Below are positions 24,537 through 36,408 of a DNA stretch of 64,000 nucleotides, piece after piece. A model generated the notes under the pieces. The model saw only the letters and a list, made by a program, of their open reading frames with translations. It had not been told where the DNA came from and made no database searches. Each line of letters begins with the position of its first letter. Position 1 is the stretch's first letter. Position numbers and translations under genes: made by a program. This DNA is from Pseudisothecium myosuroides (lineage: Eukaryota; Streptophyta; Bryopsida; Hypnales; Lembophyllaceae): NCBI GenBank assembly GCA_951799445.1, contig OX637288.1, positions 34,265,288 to 34,329,287 of the forward strand. The letters are read 5' to 3'.

Positions 24537-25185
24537 TCCCTAGATGCCCGAGGCACCAAATTTTGGTGTCGACAATACTTTGAAATTAAACAAAACCTAA
24601 CCAAGTTTCTATTTTTAGTAATTTATATTTTTGTAAAATTCTCTTTAAAGTCTAGTTTTACCATCAAAAATCTGATTTTGAAAATGATTGATTATGTTTT
24701 TTCTATTCAAGATTTTCTGCAAGGGTACCCATTGTAATCTTGACTTTCCGTAGTGCTGAGGGCTCTTGGAAATGAGCCTCAAATACACTAGATCTTGGAG
24801 AAAAAATCACATTAGAAATTCATTTAAAAAAATTGTAGAGTAGATTTTGAGAAGCCGTAAATTGATTGGGATTATGCATGTTTAGTCCTTTAACCTCATA
24901 TTTTTTTGGTGTCCAACTTTTTAGATTTGGCATGTGAAAAGAGATTTGAAAGACTTCAAGTCACTTTCGCAATTTAACATCCGCATGTTCAAACATTATA
25001 ATCTTTCAATTCATGAGTGATATTGTTATGTTTTCACTTCCTATGTGATCTCTAACATATCTAGATTGAATTTGTACAATTATAATTCAAAAAAATTGAT
25101 ACAACTTATCAAAATGTTGGCTTTTTGTTCAATGTAGTGCAAATTCCTAGAAGTTCAGAAAAGGCCTTGGGCATTTAGGGGTTAA
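24533..25185. mobile_element. TTAA-bounded non-autonomous element
   Basis: Left end TTAATCCCTAGATGCCCGAG, right end CTTGGGCATTTAGGGGTTAA; inverted match 17 of 20 over these stretches. Length 653 bp, no coding content. Confidence 0.7.
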
Positions 25186-26261
25186 ACTGAGACAACGATA
25201 ATTTCTCGATGAATTTTGTGCAAAACTTACTTTTTAGTTCAAACTCCAATTTAGTATGTTAGTAGTTCAAACTTCAGTCTGTAGCTTAAACTCCACTTTT
25301 GGTAGGTTCTTGTCCAAGGTGTCTATGTAAGTAGGATATTTCAATTATAAATTGTTTTTGGATGAACAAATGTATAACTGCATAATTTATAGAGTGAACA
25401 CAAAAATAACCGACTATCATAGGAGCAGAATTTTTCAAAATTCTATGTGTCTAAGAGTTTGTCCCTGGAAAATACATACTTTGACGTTTTAATTTGTAAA
25501 AAATAGGAAAAATAAATTTCAACAAAACTAGAAATTGGCTATTTGGAAAGAATTCTTGGTGATGAGATTTAACCAAAAAAAATAGGTCAAAACCATCTCT
25601 AATGTTGAGAAGTGCGTATGCAAAGGAGGCATGTTTGCATGAATGTGGAGGACATAAAATAATGTATTTTTAGATGCCTTTTTGTAGGAACATGTTTGAC
25701 TACTATAGAAATATACCACAAAAAATTTAGCTGAAATTCATTAATTTACACCGCTCAATAGTATTAAAAAACCCTAAACATCAAAGGGTGACAAATGAAC
25801 AAAATTGATTTTTAAATATAAAATGATTTTTAAATTTTTTGAAAAATAACGGATACAAATTTAATCAAGACATCTAGAAATTGGTTTTTTGTTTTTGGCA
25901 TTGGATTCATAATTCAAAAGTTATGGCGTTCCAAAATCAAAATGCAACCAAATTGGTGGGTGTTTCTTGCAATCACCCTCTAATTCTAGAATTGGACAAA
26001 CAAATCTATAAATAAATATAAATATAATTTGCTGACTTTCATATGAATCCATTGTATCACATACCAATGTCATTTGACCACCTGCCATCAAGAAAATTTT
26101 TGATGGCAAAATTAAAAGAATCTCCCATTGACATTTGCATGCCATTGAATGGTGGAGAGATCGTTTTTATAATGAAATTCATTGTCCATCATGAATCCTA
26201 AAAGGATATGAAAAAATTTGAAGATGAAAGCTTAACCACTCATTGTAAAAACATAGGAATT

Positions 26262-26590
26262 GTGGTCAAAGTAGAATTTCCAACCTCATTTTGGCACAAT
26301 AGAACAACTTTTTTTGTAAAACTTTGAACTAAAAAAAGTTAGGAAATCAAACTAACTTTCATTTCCCAAAAATTGTTTTGTAATTTGAGCCTCCAATCAA
26401 AAGCTATTGTCAAAATTTACGGAGGATGTTTGAAAATGTCCCTTCCAACCCCTCTCAGAAATTTGTCCGTAATTTTTTATTAGAGGCTCTAAATCTCAAT
26501 CGGATTCTTGTATATGAAACTTAACTTGATGTATCAACTATTTTTACTTCAATTTTTTTGAAAAAAGTCTAAAATTCTACTTCAAACACA
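26262..26590. repeat. Imperfect foldback element, relative at 44615-44970
   Basis: Left arm contains AAGTAGAATTTCCAACCTCA, AACTTTGAACTAAA and GAGCCTCCAATCAAAAG; the right arm has their inverses (TTATTAGAGGCTC, TCTAAAATTCTACTT). The same arms occur at 44615-44970. Arms about 150 bp. Confidence 0.6.
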
Positions 26591-26613
26591 ATAACACATT
26601 TCCTATTTTTGAC

Positions 26614-27544
26614 TTAACCCTTAAAGTTCCTTAACTATGTTCTCACCAAAAATGCTCCAAAACTGCCATTTCTAGTACAAGTATCAAATTTTTGAAAAAT
26701 ATCATTTTTGGACACATATAAACGTAGGATCTTGTAGTACTCTAGTTTGAGAATATATAGAAAAAATTTCAGAAATTTCCATCATGTAGATTGGAAGATA
26801 TTAGCGTTTGAAGTGGCAAAAGTCCTTCTTTTGGCCCTGCAAAAAATCGGGCAGCTGCACTTCACAAAGTCAGCTTATTATGAAAAAAATTCCAAAATGG
26901 TTGTGCTTCTTTGGATTCATTCTTCAGGGCAAGTTGGCTACATGCTTGAAAATTTTCAGATTATTTGGAATTGTACAACATATAGGAAAAAAATAGTAAG
27001 TAGAAAGAAGTAGAGAATGGTTCAAAACACTAAATTGTTAAGAAGTTAATTATGGAATTGAAAAATGCCAATCCCAATGGTTGCAATGTTGTAATAAACA
27101 ATCTACATCCTACAGTTTTATTTTTTTGAAAAATATTGAAAATTGAGTGAAATAAACAACTTCAAAGTTTATTTTAGAGTAGACAATCCATAACTGCCCG
27201 CAAACTAAAAATCCTCATAACGTTTGACTCATTGATCAGAATGGAATGATTCAAAGCTTTCCACGTATATATAATTCTAATAAATCAATTTCAAATTTTT
27301 ATTTTTGAAAAAAGTGATTTTTTTTATCTGCCCGGACTGCCCGAGTTGAGAAACAAACAACATATTAGGCCATAACTTTTGACTCGTATTTCCAAATGGC
27401 ATGAAATTTAATGCATATGAAAGATATTCCTCGTCCCCACCTTCTATAAAAATTTCAGTCCAAAATATGCAAATCTCTAGTCACACGTACTTGCCCAAAA
27501 TTTCTATGTTGCCAAAAAACGCATGTTGGTCCTTTAGGGGTTAA
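26614..27544. mobile_element. TTAA-bounded element, subfamily shared with 61815-62694
   Basis: Left end TTAACCCTTAAAGTTCC, right end GGTCCTTTAGGGGTTAA. Length 931 bp, close to the 934 bp of the copy at 43398. The internal sequence is closely repeated at 61815-62694 (AGAAGTTAATTATGGA, CATAACTTTTGACTC). Confidence 0.75.
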
Positions 27545-27747
27545 CAATGAGTGATTGAGCTCCTACTAATTATAATTTACATATCCTACATGGAATGTTT
27601 TACTTCCTACCCTCCATATATATAAAGAGCTTGTCTTTTTTTATTCTAAACACAAAAAGTAAATGATTTTTGAAGTAATGTGAGGTAGTTGCTGAATTCA
27701 TTGTTCTCAATGTATTTACTGCTCAATATTTCAAAGTTAAAGTTAAA

Positions 27748-27907
27748 CACCATGGGCTTTTTTGCATCTCTCTGTCTCACTTTCCCCTATGTCAGAGGCA
27801 ATGCTATGACTTTCCCCTGTATCACAATCTTGTCACAAGGAAAAGTCATAGGATTGTTGCTCACACGGGGGAAAGTGAGATAGGGAAACTCAAAAAAGCC
27901 CCTAGTG
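27748..27907. mobile_element. CACTA-type MITE
   Basis: Ends CACCATGGGCTTTTTTG and CAAAAAAGCCCCTAGTG form an inverted repeat. The right terminus read inward is CACTAGGGG, the CACTA signature; the left has drifted to CACCA. Flanked by AAA on both sides, matching a 3-bp target duplication. The interior continues as an imperfect hairpin (CTCACTTTCCCC, CTATGACTTT and inverses). Length 160 bp. Confidence 0.7.
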
Positions 27908-28130
27908 AAAGCACCAAAGCTTACTTTTATACTTTGATTAAATATTCATCACCTCAATGTTTAATTAATGTTGTTATCTGGATAGGTTATTGACAAGTCT
28001 CTTGTTGAATGCCACCTACCTCGTTGCTATTGATGGGTGTGAGATATTCCACATCAGATCATTTGGGGGATGAAATGATGCAAAGCATTCTACAACATTC
28101 CATTGGGAAAAAGGTAGCTCAGTTGACTGC

Positions 28131-28267
28131 TAAAGTAGGAATACCACAAACTACGCCAGTACCACAAATGGTTTCAATGTACTTGCACTTGTCATTTATG
28201 CCTTGGAACAAATACATTGAAACCGTTTATGGTACGCTCACGATTTTAGGTATTCCTACCTTACTGA
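28131..28267. repeat. Imperfect hairpin upstream of the polyketide synthase
   Basis: Arms 28131-28185 and 28209-28267. Two strong helices (GGTTTCAATGTACTTG with CAAATACATTGAAACC, and GTAGGAATACC with GGTATTCCTACC) are separated by an internal loop of about 13 bases on each side. The terminal loop is about 23 bases. Could be a MITE remnant or a small-RNA precursor. Confidence 0.55.
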
Positions 28268-28752
28268 ATGTTCTGCTTGCCCAGGTGTAGTTTACCTTCC
28301 TCTTCCAAGTGAAATTCTTTTATCTACCCCCCCTCCCTCCCTCCAAAATAAAAATATAAAAAAATAAACCTCCCCAAAACCCGGGACTCGCGTCTTCCTT
28401 GTGACCACTTGCTCAGTACGTTGCTGATCAGTCTGGCCTCACTGACTTAATTCAAGGCCGCTAACAGGGTAACAGAAGTCATGCACAGAAGTCACAGAAG
28501 TCACAGAGCTCACTCCTGTCTGCAGCTAGCTACTAACATGGCCTCTTTAATTAATTCGGAAGTCTTAGTTGACAGCTGACGCGTACTCAATTAATCTCAT
28601 TAAATGATTCCACATCGTCGAGATCTCAGAACTGCATGAGCATTTAAATCCGTTTGAACAGGAGTGTCGATCGATCATTATATTGTATGTGGTCCTCCGC
28701 TCAGACAGGAAACCTTAGAGCTTGAACCACTGATCTATAGCAAGCTTATCCA
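28268..28752. promoter_or_regulatory. Upstream region of the polyketide synthase gene
   Basis: Contains a C-rich CCCCCCTCCCTCCCTCC run at about 28326 and a direct GTCACAGAA repeat near 28485. An AT-rich stretch (CATTATATTGTATG) at about 28676 might serve as a TATA region. No specific element is demonstrated. Confidence 0.3.
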
Positions 28753-31700
28753 ATGGCGCTCTGTGAGAGTGACCGTCGCACTTGGTCGACCTGTTGTTCA
28801 GTCGAAGCTGCATTACCAGCTGGTCCAGTTCCTTCTTCGCATCGATTCTCTAACGGCAGCCGCAGCAACACGCAGAAGCTGCAGCCGCCTGCAAACGGTG
28901 TCAAACTGAGCAACGGAGAGGCTTGTGCGGGGCCGAAGCAGGGTGCTCCTCCTTCGAAGTCGACGTCCAATGGTGCTCACACAAAGTCCAATGGAGTTTC
29001 CTCACCTCCACTCAATTGCAACGTCCCCAAGCCTCGCAGTTGCATCTTGGGAATCGGAACGGCCACTCCCGACCGCGTGTTCCTCATGTCCGAATTTGCC
29101 AAGACCATTCTGCAGGGGTATGGGGGGGTTGATACCCCGGAGGTCCGCGAGTTCAGCGAACGCCTCTGTAAGATCGATCATCAACATCATCCTGCATGCT
29201 GATTTTTTTCCCACTCAAAGATACGATTGTATGAGTTCAGTTCTCATCTAGCTCGCCCTTGTCGATTCAGTAGAAGAGGATTGAAGTAGCAGTTGCTACA
29301 CATCATCAACTATTTTGGTTTTGTAGCGGTTCTGTACTTCGTTGAAACTTATGGTCTATTGGGAAACATTGCAATTAATAGTGTTGCAAACTTGTTGCAA
29401 AAGTCTTGAACACGTACGTACGGAACCATGCATTGCATGTCTGTGTATAAACTCTTGCAATCTCAAATAGTTGCAAATACATTACACAATGCTGTACTAA
29501 CCATGCATTGACGTCAATTTCGTTAAATTGGCGATATTCCATTAACATTGCAAAAATAATTGTAGTCATATATATTTCGGACAGTCATTGCCAAAGCATT
29601 GCGAAAACTACTATAAATACTATATAACTACTACTAAAAACTACTGCAATATCAGCCTTCCATAGTCCGTATTAGTTGTAAATGGCAGGAAATTAATCTT
29701 GTATCCGGTCGTAACCATGCTAATATATAATTATTGATTGATCAGGTCAAAGCTCCGGCATTGTGAAGAAAAACATGGCCCATGGTCGTGAGATTTACGC
29801 CGGGGACCCCGTCATGCAGACCTACGGCGCGCCTTCTCTCGACAAGCGGCTCGACTTGTTCGCCCCGGAAGCCGTGAAACTAGGCACCCTAGCGGCCGAG
29901 CGCGCGATCCGCAACTGGGGCGGCGACAAGTCCCAAATCACGCACCTGATTACGTATTCAACCTCCGGCACGACGTTTCCCGCGTTGGACATGCAGCTCC
30001 TCAAGGCCTTGGGCCTTGCCCCGAGCGTGAAGCACTTCTGGGTGTCGCTCATGGGGTGCCACGCGGGGCTGATTGGCCTCCGCACGGCGGCGGAAATCGT
30101 TCAAGCGGACGCGGCGTTTCGGGTCCTGGTGGTGTGTGTGGAAATCAACTCGGTGCAAGCGCAGCCGCTCAATCCGGAGCAGTTGAAGGATTTGAACAAC
30201 CATGTGGTCACGATCATCTTCGGAGACGGCGCGGCAGGGGTGGTGGTGGGCATGGAGCCAAAGGAACACGAGACGCCAATCTTTGAAGTCGACCGGTGTC
30301 AGACGTCGTACATCCCAGACACCGATCACTACATCATGGTATGGATTCATTCCTGAAAGCATTCTGTTGTGGGTCGATCGGCATTATACGAGAATGAAGC
30401 CTGCTGCATTGCAAGGGCACCTGAAAAATTTCATCAGCAAGCTAGCTGCAAGGTTTCATTGAGAAGTTGTTTGGCTGTCATTAGGGTTTAGCAAGAACAA
30501 TCGTGAGAAGGTGACGGATGAAGCTGTGACATAGTTTGCTTAATTAATTTAATTTAAGAGATTATTTGAATTCTGGAGCGTGTTTGCGTGTCTAGCTCGG
30601 TGTAGTTTAGAGAATTTGGTTATAATTTCTATGATATTTAAGCCTCATATGTGCCCCTTTCGATTCTTATTTTACTTGGAAATGTTGATTAGATTAAGCC
30701 ATCGATCACTGTTTTATACTTGATCACTCCCAGATCGATGGGAATATACATGCCTGCGATCGGGCCTACGCAATTCCCGAAGCAATTTCTTTTTTCTTTT
30801 TTCTTTTTGAAACAAATGAAACGGGATCTCCCGGTACTATTTCCAAGTATCTATAGTCTCGTGTCCAGCTTAATTGAGCTGATTTTCAATATGCAGTCTA
30901 CGTGCATCGATCGATCTCAGTTATTAGTTTCTTACTGTCGCACAAGCAAATGTCAAAATCTCCTGTGAACCTCTAAGCTTAACTTATTCCTTGCATTGCA
31001 GGCCAAAATTTCGCAGTCTGGTCTCGTGACTACCCTCAACAAAAGCGTGCCTGTAGTTGTGGGTCAGAACTCTGGAAAGTTTGTTCAGCAGCTGCTTCAA
31101 GGGACGCATCTGAATTTCGATTCCGTGAACTGGGCTATGCATCCCGGTGGAAAAGCAGTGGTGGATGCTGTGGAGAAAGGGTGCAACCTCTCGCCAGAGC
31201 AACTACGATGGACTAGGTACGTGGCCAATCATGGTTTCTAATATGTTTGGTATGCAGCTACACTTATTTGTCCTTATAGTGCAAAAATCGCTAAATTCCC
31301 AATTAGTGCAGGTTGAAATATTACTGTTGTGTGCCAATTTCCAAAACACAAGAATTTTTTTGGTGTCACTAGTTTCCTAATTTTCTAGGTGATGCCAATT
31401 CCCCCTCACTGAGACTTAATAGGGCAAATCAGGGAAGCTGTATCTTTCGACTGTGGGTAACCTCACTAGTGTCAGACTCACTGTGCTGAATTTTAGCATG
31501 AGAACATTTAATTTAATTTTTTTTTTGAAACAAATGAAACGGATTCTAGCATTGTGTTAAACCATGTCAGTTAATCACTAACACTGTAAGTTATCCCAGT
31601 GTTAGAAAGGTCTGGTTCTTAAAGTCCTCATTACGGACGTACTCTGACTTCTGACTTTGGAATTCAGTGTTTCAAAGCTAACTCTGACGTAAGCAGTCAA

Positions 31701-32526
31701 CAGCTACCAAACCTGCCTGTCCAGACGTAGGGTTAGTTGGCATGGGTTTATTCAAAAATTAATGCATTGCTCTCAAAGATTAATTGGGGCCTAGGTATCC
31801 CAGGCAAGAATAAGTACAGTAGCTTACAGTATGTACCAGTACATTGAATTGCTGTGAGGGTGCAAACTTAGCGACACCTACAGAATTGGGGTAAATGCAA
31901 AATTTTGTTGTGTGGAAATTGACACAATACATTAATATAACGGTTTGCATTATTTTAATGATTTTTTAAGTAGTGTGAGTTGGTGCCACACTTATTAAGA
32001 GGACTTAATCAAGGTAGCTAGGTTCTAATTATCTTCTAAGTCCCAAGTCTCATTAATTTTTTAAAATTTGATTGGTGGAGAGTTGAAAATTGTGATTTAG
32101 GATTTCATATTAAGTTTCAAATTGTAAGTCCCAGCTCACTTAAAATGAATTTGGAATGTTTAAGAATTGAGGTTCTATATTAGAACTTGAGATGCACGAA
32201 GAATCTTCAGTGTGAGAACCGACCCTCTTAGAAGTTATCTCTCTCTCTCTACTTATTTAGAGATGGAAGAATAGAAATGTCTCCAATGTATATGGTACTC
32301 CCAAATATAATGGTACAGTACTCACAACAAACATTCATTGTGGCATCCATGCAGGTATGTTTTGGAGAATAATGCAAACATGAGCTCACCCACCATCTTA
32401 TTTGTTTTAGACAAGCTACTAGAAGATGCACAAAACTTGCCCTCTGAGAGCATCCATCCATGGACAGTGGCTCTTGGCTTTGGTCCTGGATTGACAATAG
32501 AGGGCATTCTGCTAAAGAATTGTTAG
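28753..32526 (+). CDS. Type III polyketide synthase (chalcone-synthase superfamily)
   Basis: Condenses CoA starters with malonyl-CoA; cytosolic homodimer in the family. Four exons: 28753-29167, 29746-30338, 31002-31216, 32355-32526, about 464 residues. Intron 1 splits a Cys codon (T/GT), the intron site conserved in plant chalcone synthases. The catalytic triad is readable: Cys243 (MGCHAG), His383 (MHPGG), Asn416 (NANMSS), with spacings 140 and 33 close to those of chalcone synthase. ILGIGTATP, FGDGAAG and GFGPGLTIE are also present. Two extra introns and a Ser/Asn/Pro-rich N-terminal extension of about 75 residues over the usual length are unusual. Around the active-site entrance the sequence (VCVEINSVQAQPLN) departs from typical CSEITA, so product specificity cannot be inferred; an alkylresorcinol-, bibenzyl- or sporopollenin-type enzyme is as likely as chalcone synthase. 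Confidence 0.92.
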
Positions 32527-33579
32527 CAAATGCAAGTTCTTTTTTGAGCACTATGAAGTAGATCTTGTAGAGATACTTTACTCTCATTATAATTAGAAAC
32601 AAACAAAATATTAAATACATGAACTAGTATAATTGAGCACTTGTTGACAAGCTAAATTTGATTGACTAGATAAATTTGATTGACTTTAGAATTACAATAA
32701 GCAACAATTTAGAATGTCAATTTGCTCAATGTGAGTTGCCAAAAGTTTAGCTTTTCTTGCAACTCATGATGAAACAACTACTTAAATGAAAATGGCTAAG
32801 AAAGCTATTGAATATTCTTGTATATTAAAAAAAATATTATTCTACCTATTGTAGTAACATAAGGTTGATAATATGAAGGGCCTATTCATAATTTAAAGAA
32901 ACATTTTGATGTATGCATTACTATCTACATTGTGTAGATAAGTAACATCAATGATATAATTGCACACAATTTTAATTCTCATTATTATTGTTTGATGAAT
33001 TTTGTGCTCACTTTTATAATTTTGCCTAGTTTGGTTTGAATTTAACTATTAATGTTTTTAATTCCTAACTAAAGAAAAAGAAGCCTAGATAGCATCATTA
33101 TTTTGATAAATAAGCCTATTGTTGGCTTGATTTTGCCATTGAGGTATCAACTTATAGGTTGTGTAGACTATCTATGCCATTTTAATATTAGAATGTATTG
33201 TGAGGGACCAATACAAGTTGAACCATGTTTTTTGGCAAACAAGTGCCTCAAGAGGCTTGTAGTACTTGTTACAACATCTGCTTGTCACTCCACACTTTGT
33301 TGAAGTTGTGCTCCATTCGTGTGTGTATGAATGTTGTGAGTCATTAATCAATTTTTAGCCTTGCTCTCTAGCCCTCTCCACTTTAGACCTCATTCTTTGT
33401 TGCATTTCTTTCATCATTGCCCTTCCATTGTGTTTCTATCCTCTCTTCCTGTATGCTTTTTCTATTGTTGCTGTATTACTAGTGTATTACTTCAAACTTT
33501 TAATGGACTCATTTGATAGATCTAGTCATCACAAAGTAGTATAAATAGGGGCTCTTAACTCATTTTGAAAGGATACTAA
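32527..33579. other. AT-rich intergenic DNA downstream of the polyketide synthase
   Basis: 3' flank followed by AT-rich DNA. No gene recognised. Confidence 0.4.
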
Positions 33580-34430
33580 GGCTCTCAAGTGGTTTGGATG
33601 ACTTTCAAGATTATTGTAGAATTAAAGAATATACCTATTTATCCATGAATCAAATCATTTTAGAAAAGTACCTTGGTAATAGGTCTTGTCCTTTAAATGA
33701 ATGTTGTAATATTGCAACAATCAATTATTAGTTGATGTATGACTTTGAAAGATGTGTAGGATGCTCGGTAGGATGAAAAAACACAAATTTTCATCCAATT
33801 CTTTTTATGAGAGTTGCTTGAACACATATTTTGAGAATGGTGTTGAGTACTGCCTCATTATGGCATTTTTGACTTTTCTAAATAAGAGGATGCTTCATCC
33901 ATGGATCACCATGTTAGGAGTGTATTTTGAGATTTTTTAGGTCCTTGCTCTTGATGTGAATTTTAGTCATGAAAATGACCTTCGTTGAATTTGTTCCCAT
34001 CTAAAGAAATGGAATTTATCAGGTCTTGTTTATACTTTAACTTGAGAAATTTGAAAATCCCTAGAATTTAATATTTTATTGCAATTTGAACTTTGGACCT
34101 ATTACTACAGAGTCTTAATTTCTAATTTCAAAATGACAAAGAAAAAATATTTTTTTACCATGATGTTCTAAAATATTATATATACCTATGGAGAATATTC
34201 TAAATTACATGGAAACATTTGTATTTGATATGAATTTTGTTTCATTTTTTATTAAAAAAATTCACAATAACTTCAATTCTTCACAAAAAATCTGAAAATT
34301 TTAGGACATATAGAAGACATGTAATAAAATAAAAAAATTCAATCATATATAGTTTCAAAATGAGAGCACACAAAGAGAGGAACTTTGAAGTTTGAAAAAA
34401 GTGGTCATAGGCTTGTCCTTTCAGGGTTAA
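33580..34430. repeat. Decayed copy of the 15363 repeat family, ending in a TTAA terminus
   Basis: Starts with GTGGTTTGGATGACTTTCAA and GATTATTGTA as at 15410. Its right end GGTCATAGGCTTGTCCTTTC-AGGGTTAA matches TTAA-bounded termini. No left terminus was found. Confidence 0.5.
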
Positions 34431-34654
34431 CCCTTGAATGACGTGGCGGACGTTTTGAGGCTGATGAATGACAAGAGAATCTCCTGTGTAGGACAGAAGT
34501 GCAACTATTCATCCTCCAAATTTTGTGGGGAAAGGGAAGATAATCTACAATAGCTTGACTTCCAATGAGTGCTTTTGCATTATTTTAATCCAAGAATCCA
34601 CACGGTGACAAACAGATGATTTCCACGGTTATGAGCCCGTCGTTTAAGGGTTAA
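34427..34654. mobile_element. Short TTAA-bounded element (228 bp)
   Basis: Left end TTAACCCTTGAATGACG, right end CGTCGTTTAAGGGTTAA; 15 of 17 inverted. Its left TTAA is shared with the end of the preceding repeat. Internal sequence (GTAGGACAGAAGTGCAACTA, GAGTGCTTTTGCA) is repeated in the element at 45407. Confidence 0.75.
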
Positions 34655-34965
34655 TCAGCCTTCTTCCTACAGTATAAGGAACCGTGCTGAAAACTAAGGG
34701 AACATTTTCGGGAACCCTTGCGCTTGTTTCCAAAGACGTGCGAGACGTTGTTCCCAGACGATTCTTGGGAACACGCCAAGGGAACATGTTCTGGAGCACT
34801 CTTGCTTCGTTTCGGATAAGGCGCTCCCGGCTCTCTGTCCCAGTGTGGAACTGCCATCGCTTGCGTTTTCTTTCGAGGATTTGCATTTGGGTTTTGCGGA
34901 GCACGACGTTTTCGCAATTTGAGCCGGTCGATTCGGCTTCTCGTTGGATTCCGGAAGCTACAGCA

Positions 34966-36408
34966 ATGGCTGCAACTGCTGTAACTTCGTCTATGGCGTC
35001 GTTATCCCTGCGCGGCTCCTCATTTCGCGAATTCAATGGCCTGGTTGCTGAAGCCCCCTCCGTCCGCCCCGCCATGCCCTCTCCCGCTCACGGTACGCTC
35101 TCAAATTCTTTGTGCAAATCCTGGAATTGCCAACTTTCGTCGGGCATTTCACCGTTTCACGAGGTTTTGGGGTTTGCAACCGAATGCCAGCACAAAAGCA
35201 TCGTCAGTAGTGAACAGGGTTTGCGTTGTGATATCCTTTTCTTGTAGTGATGGTGGTGTAAGTGCTTTGATTGCAGGGGTAATGCGGAAGCCGTTGAGGA
35301 TAGAAGGCGCTTCCGGCGAAGGATTGGCTGGGAGGGGAGGAGTGCGCATTCGACTGGTTCGCTTTGGTCGTAAGAAACTGCCCTACTACCGTATCATCAT
35401 CGCCCCCAGCCGCTGTCGTCGTGATGGAAGGTTCCTGGAGATGGTTGGCCGTTACAACCCTATGGCTGGTAACAGTTCTCCCGTTACACCAGCTTCGGAA
35501 TTCCGAAATGATGTATTCATCTGGTTATGCTACTTTGTGCACCAATTCCTACAGAAAATTCTATGCAGGCGCTCTGTGCAGCCTATGTTGCTAATTGCTT
35601 ACTGCGTTTTGATATCTCTTTAATTGTGTGTCGCGTTTTGCTTTTCTCTTGCAGATAAGAATGGTGTGAAGGACATTCAGGTTAATGGAGATAGAATCAA
35701 GTAAGACTTCATCTTTTTCGCATCTGCAGTCAATGCCCTAATTGATCATTAGTACTTAACCCCTTGTGTCTGAACTGAAAATTAGGAATCCTACTTTGGA
35801 AGGTCATAACCAATTACAAAACACATTCACAGCACATGTAGGATATGGGTCTTCTTTTCTACTGGTACATTATGCTAGCTTCCTTGGAGCTTTCCGAATG
35901 AGGTTGAGATTGGACTGGAGGGTCCAAAGCTAGGGTCCAGCATCCAGCTGTGCACTTGGAAAATGCTCTGTTGGATGTTGGACCCCAGCGCTCGATCCTT
36001 AATTCCAATGCCTATGGAAATGGGCTCTGACTACTGTTTCTCATATAGATACGGGCACTTAAGAGTGAACAGTGCATGTATAGGGTTAACCTATATGCTC
36101 TCATTAATCCAATTTCATTTAGACATAGGAGCAGTCATTTTGGCCGCTTAGGCACTCAGGAGTTTACATTGCATTTACAGGGGTAACCTCGTTTTGATCA
36201 TAACGGAGTTATTCTTTGCTTGTGAGAATCAAGTAGCAAAAAGCTTTGTCAAGTAGTTGAAAGGAGTGCTGATGTGCTTTCAATTGGTTTCAGGTACTGG
36301 TTGTCAGTCGGAGCTCAACCCTCAGACACTGTGAGAAACATTCTTTACAAACAAGGCGTCATGACCCCCGTCAACCCTCCTGAGTCTGCCCCTGCTGCTG
36401 AAGTTTGA
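34966..36408 (+). CDS. RPS16: Ribosomal protein bS16, nuclear gene with plastid transit peptide
   Basis: Small-subunit ribosomal protein of bacterial type. Four exons: 34966-35092, 35277-35468, 35655-35700, 36294-36408 (phases 1, 1, 2), about 159 residues. The first roughly 60 residues ([19 protein letters not shown]...) are Ser/Ala-rich with few acidic residues, as in a chloroplast transit peptide. The core then begins [18 protein letters not shown], with [13 protein letters not shown], a [19 protein letters not shown] block and an Ala/Pro tail. The last two core introns are in the same places as in the second bS16 gene at 39464. This fits import of a nuclear S16 into plastids where the plastid rps16 gene is lost; the loss itself cannot be seen here. 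Confidence 0.93.

Noticed and set aside
28113..28131. GGTAGCTCAGTTGACTGC, resembling a tRNA D-arm
   Set aside because: No acceptor stem, anticodon arm or T-arm can be placed around it.
28009..28290. Plus-strand frame of 93 codons upstream of the polyketide synthase
   Set aside because: It spans the imperfect hairpin at 28131-28267, which explains its apparent order; no protein motif.
29958..30362. Minus-strand frame of 134 codons
   Set aside because: Antisense shadow of polyketide synthase exon 2.
35756..36085. TTAACCCC...AGGGTTAA pair in the last bS16 intron
   Set aside because: Beyond TTAACCC the two ends do not match as inverted repeats; chance pairing is likely.
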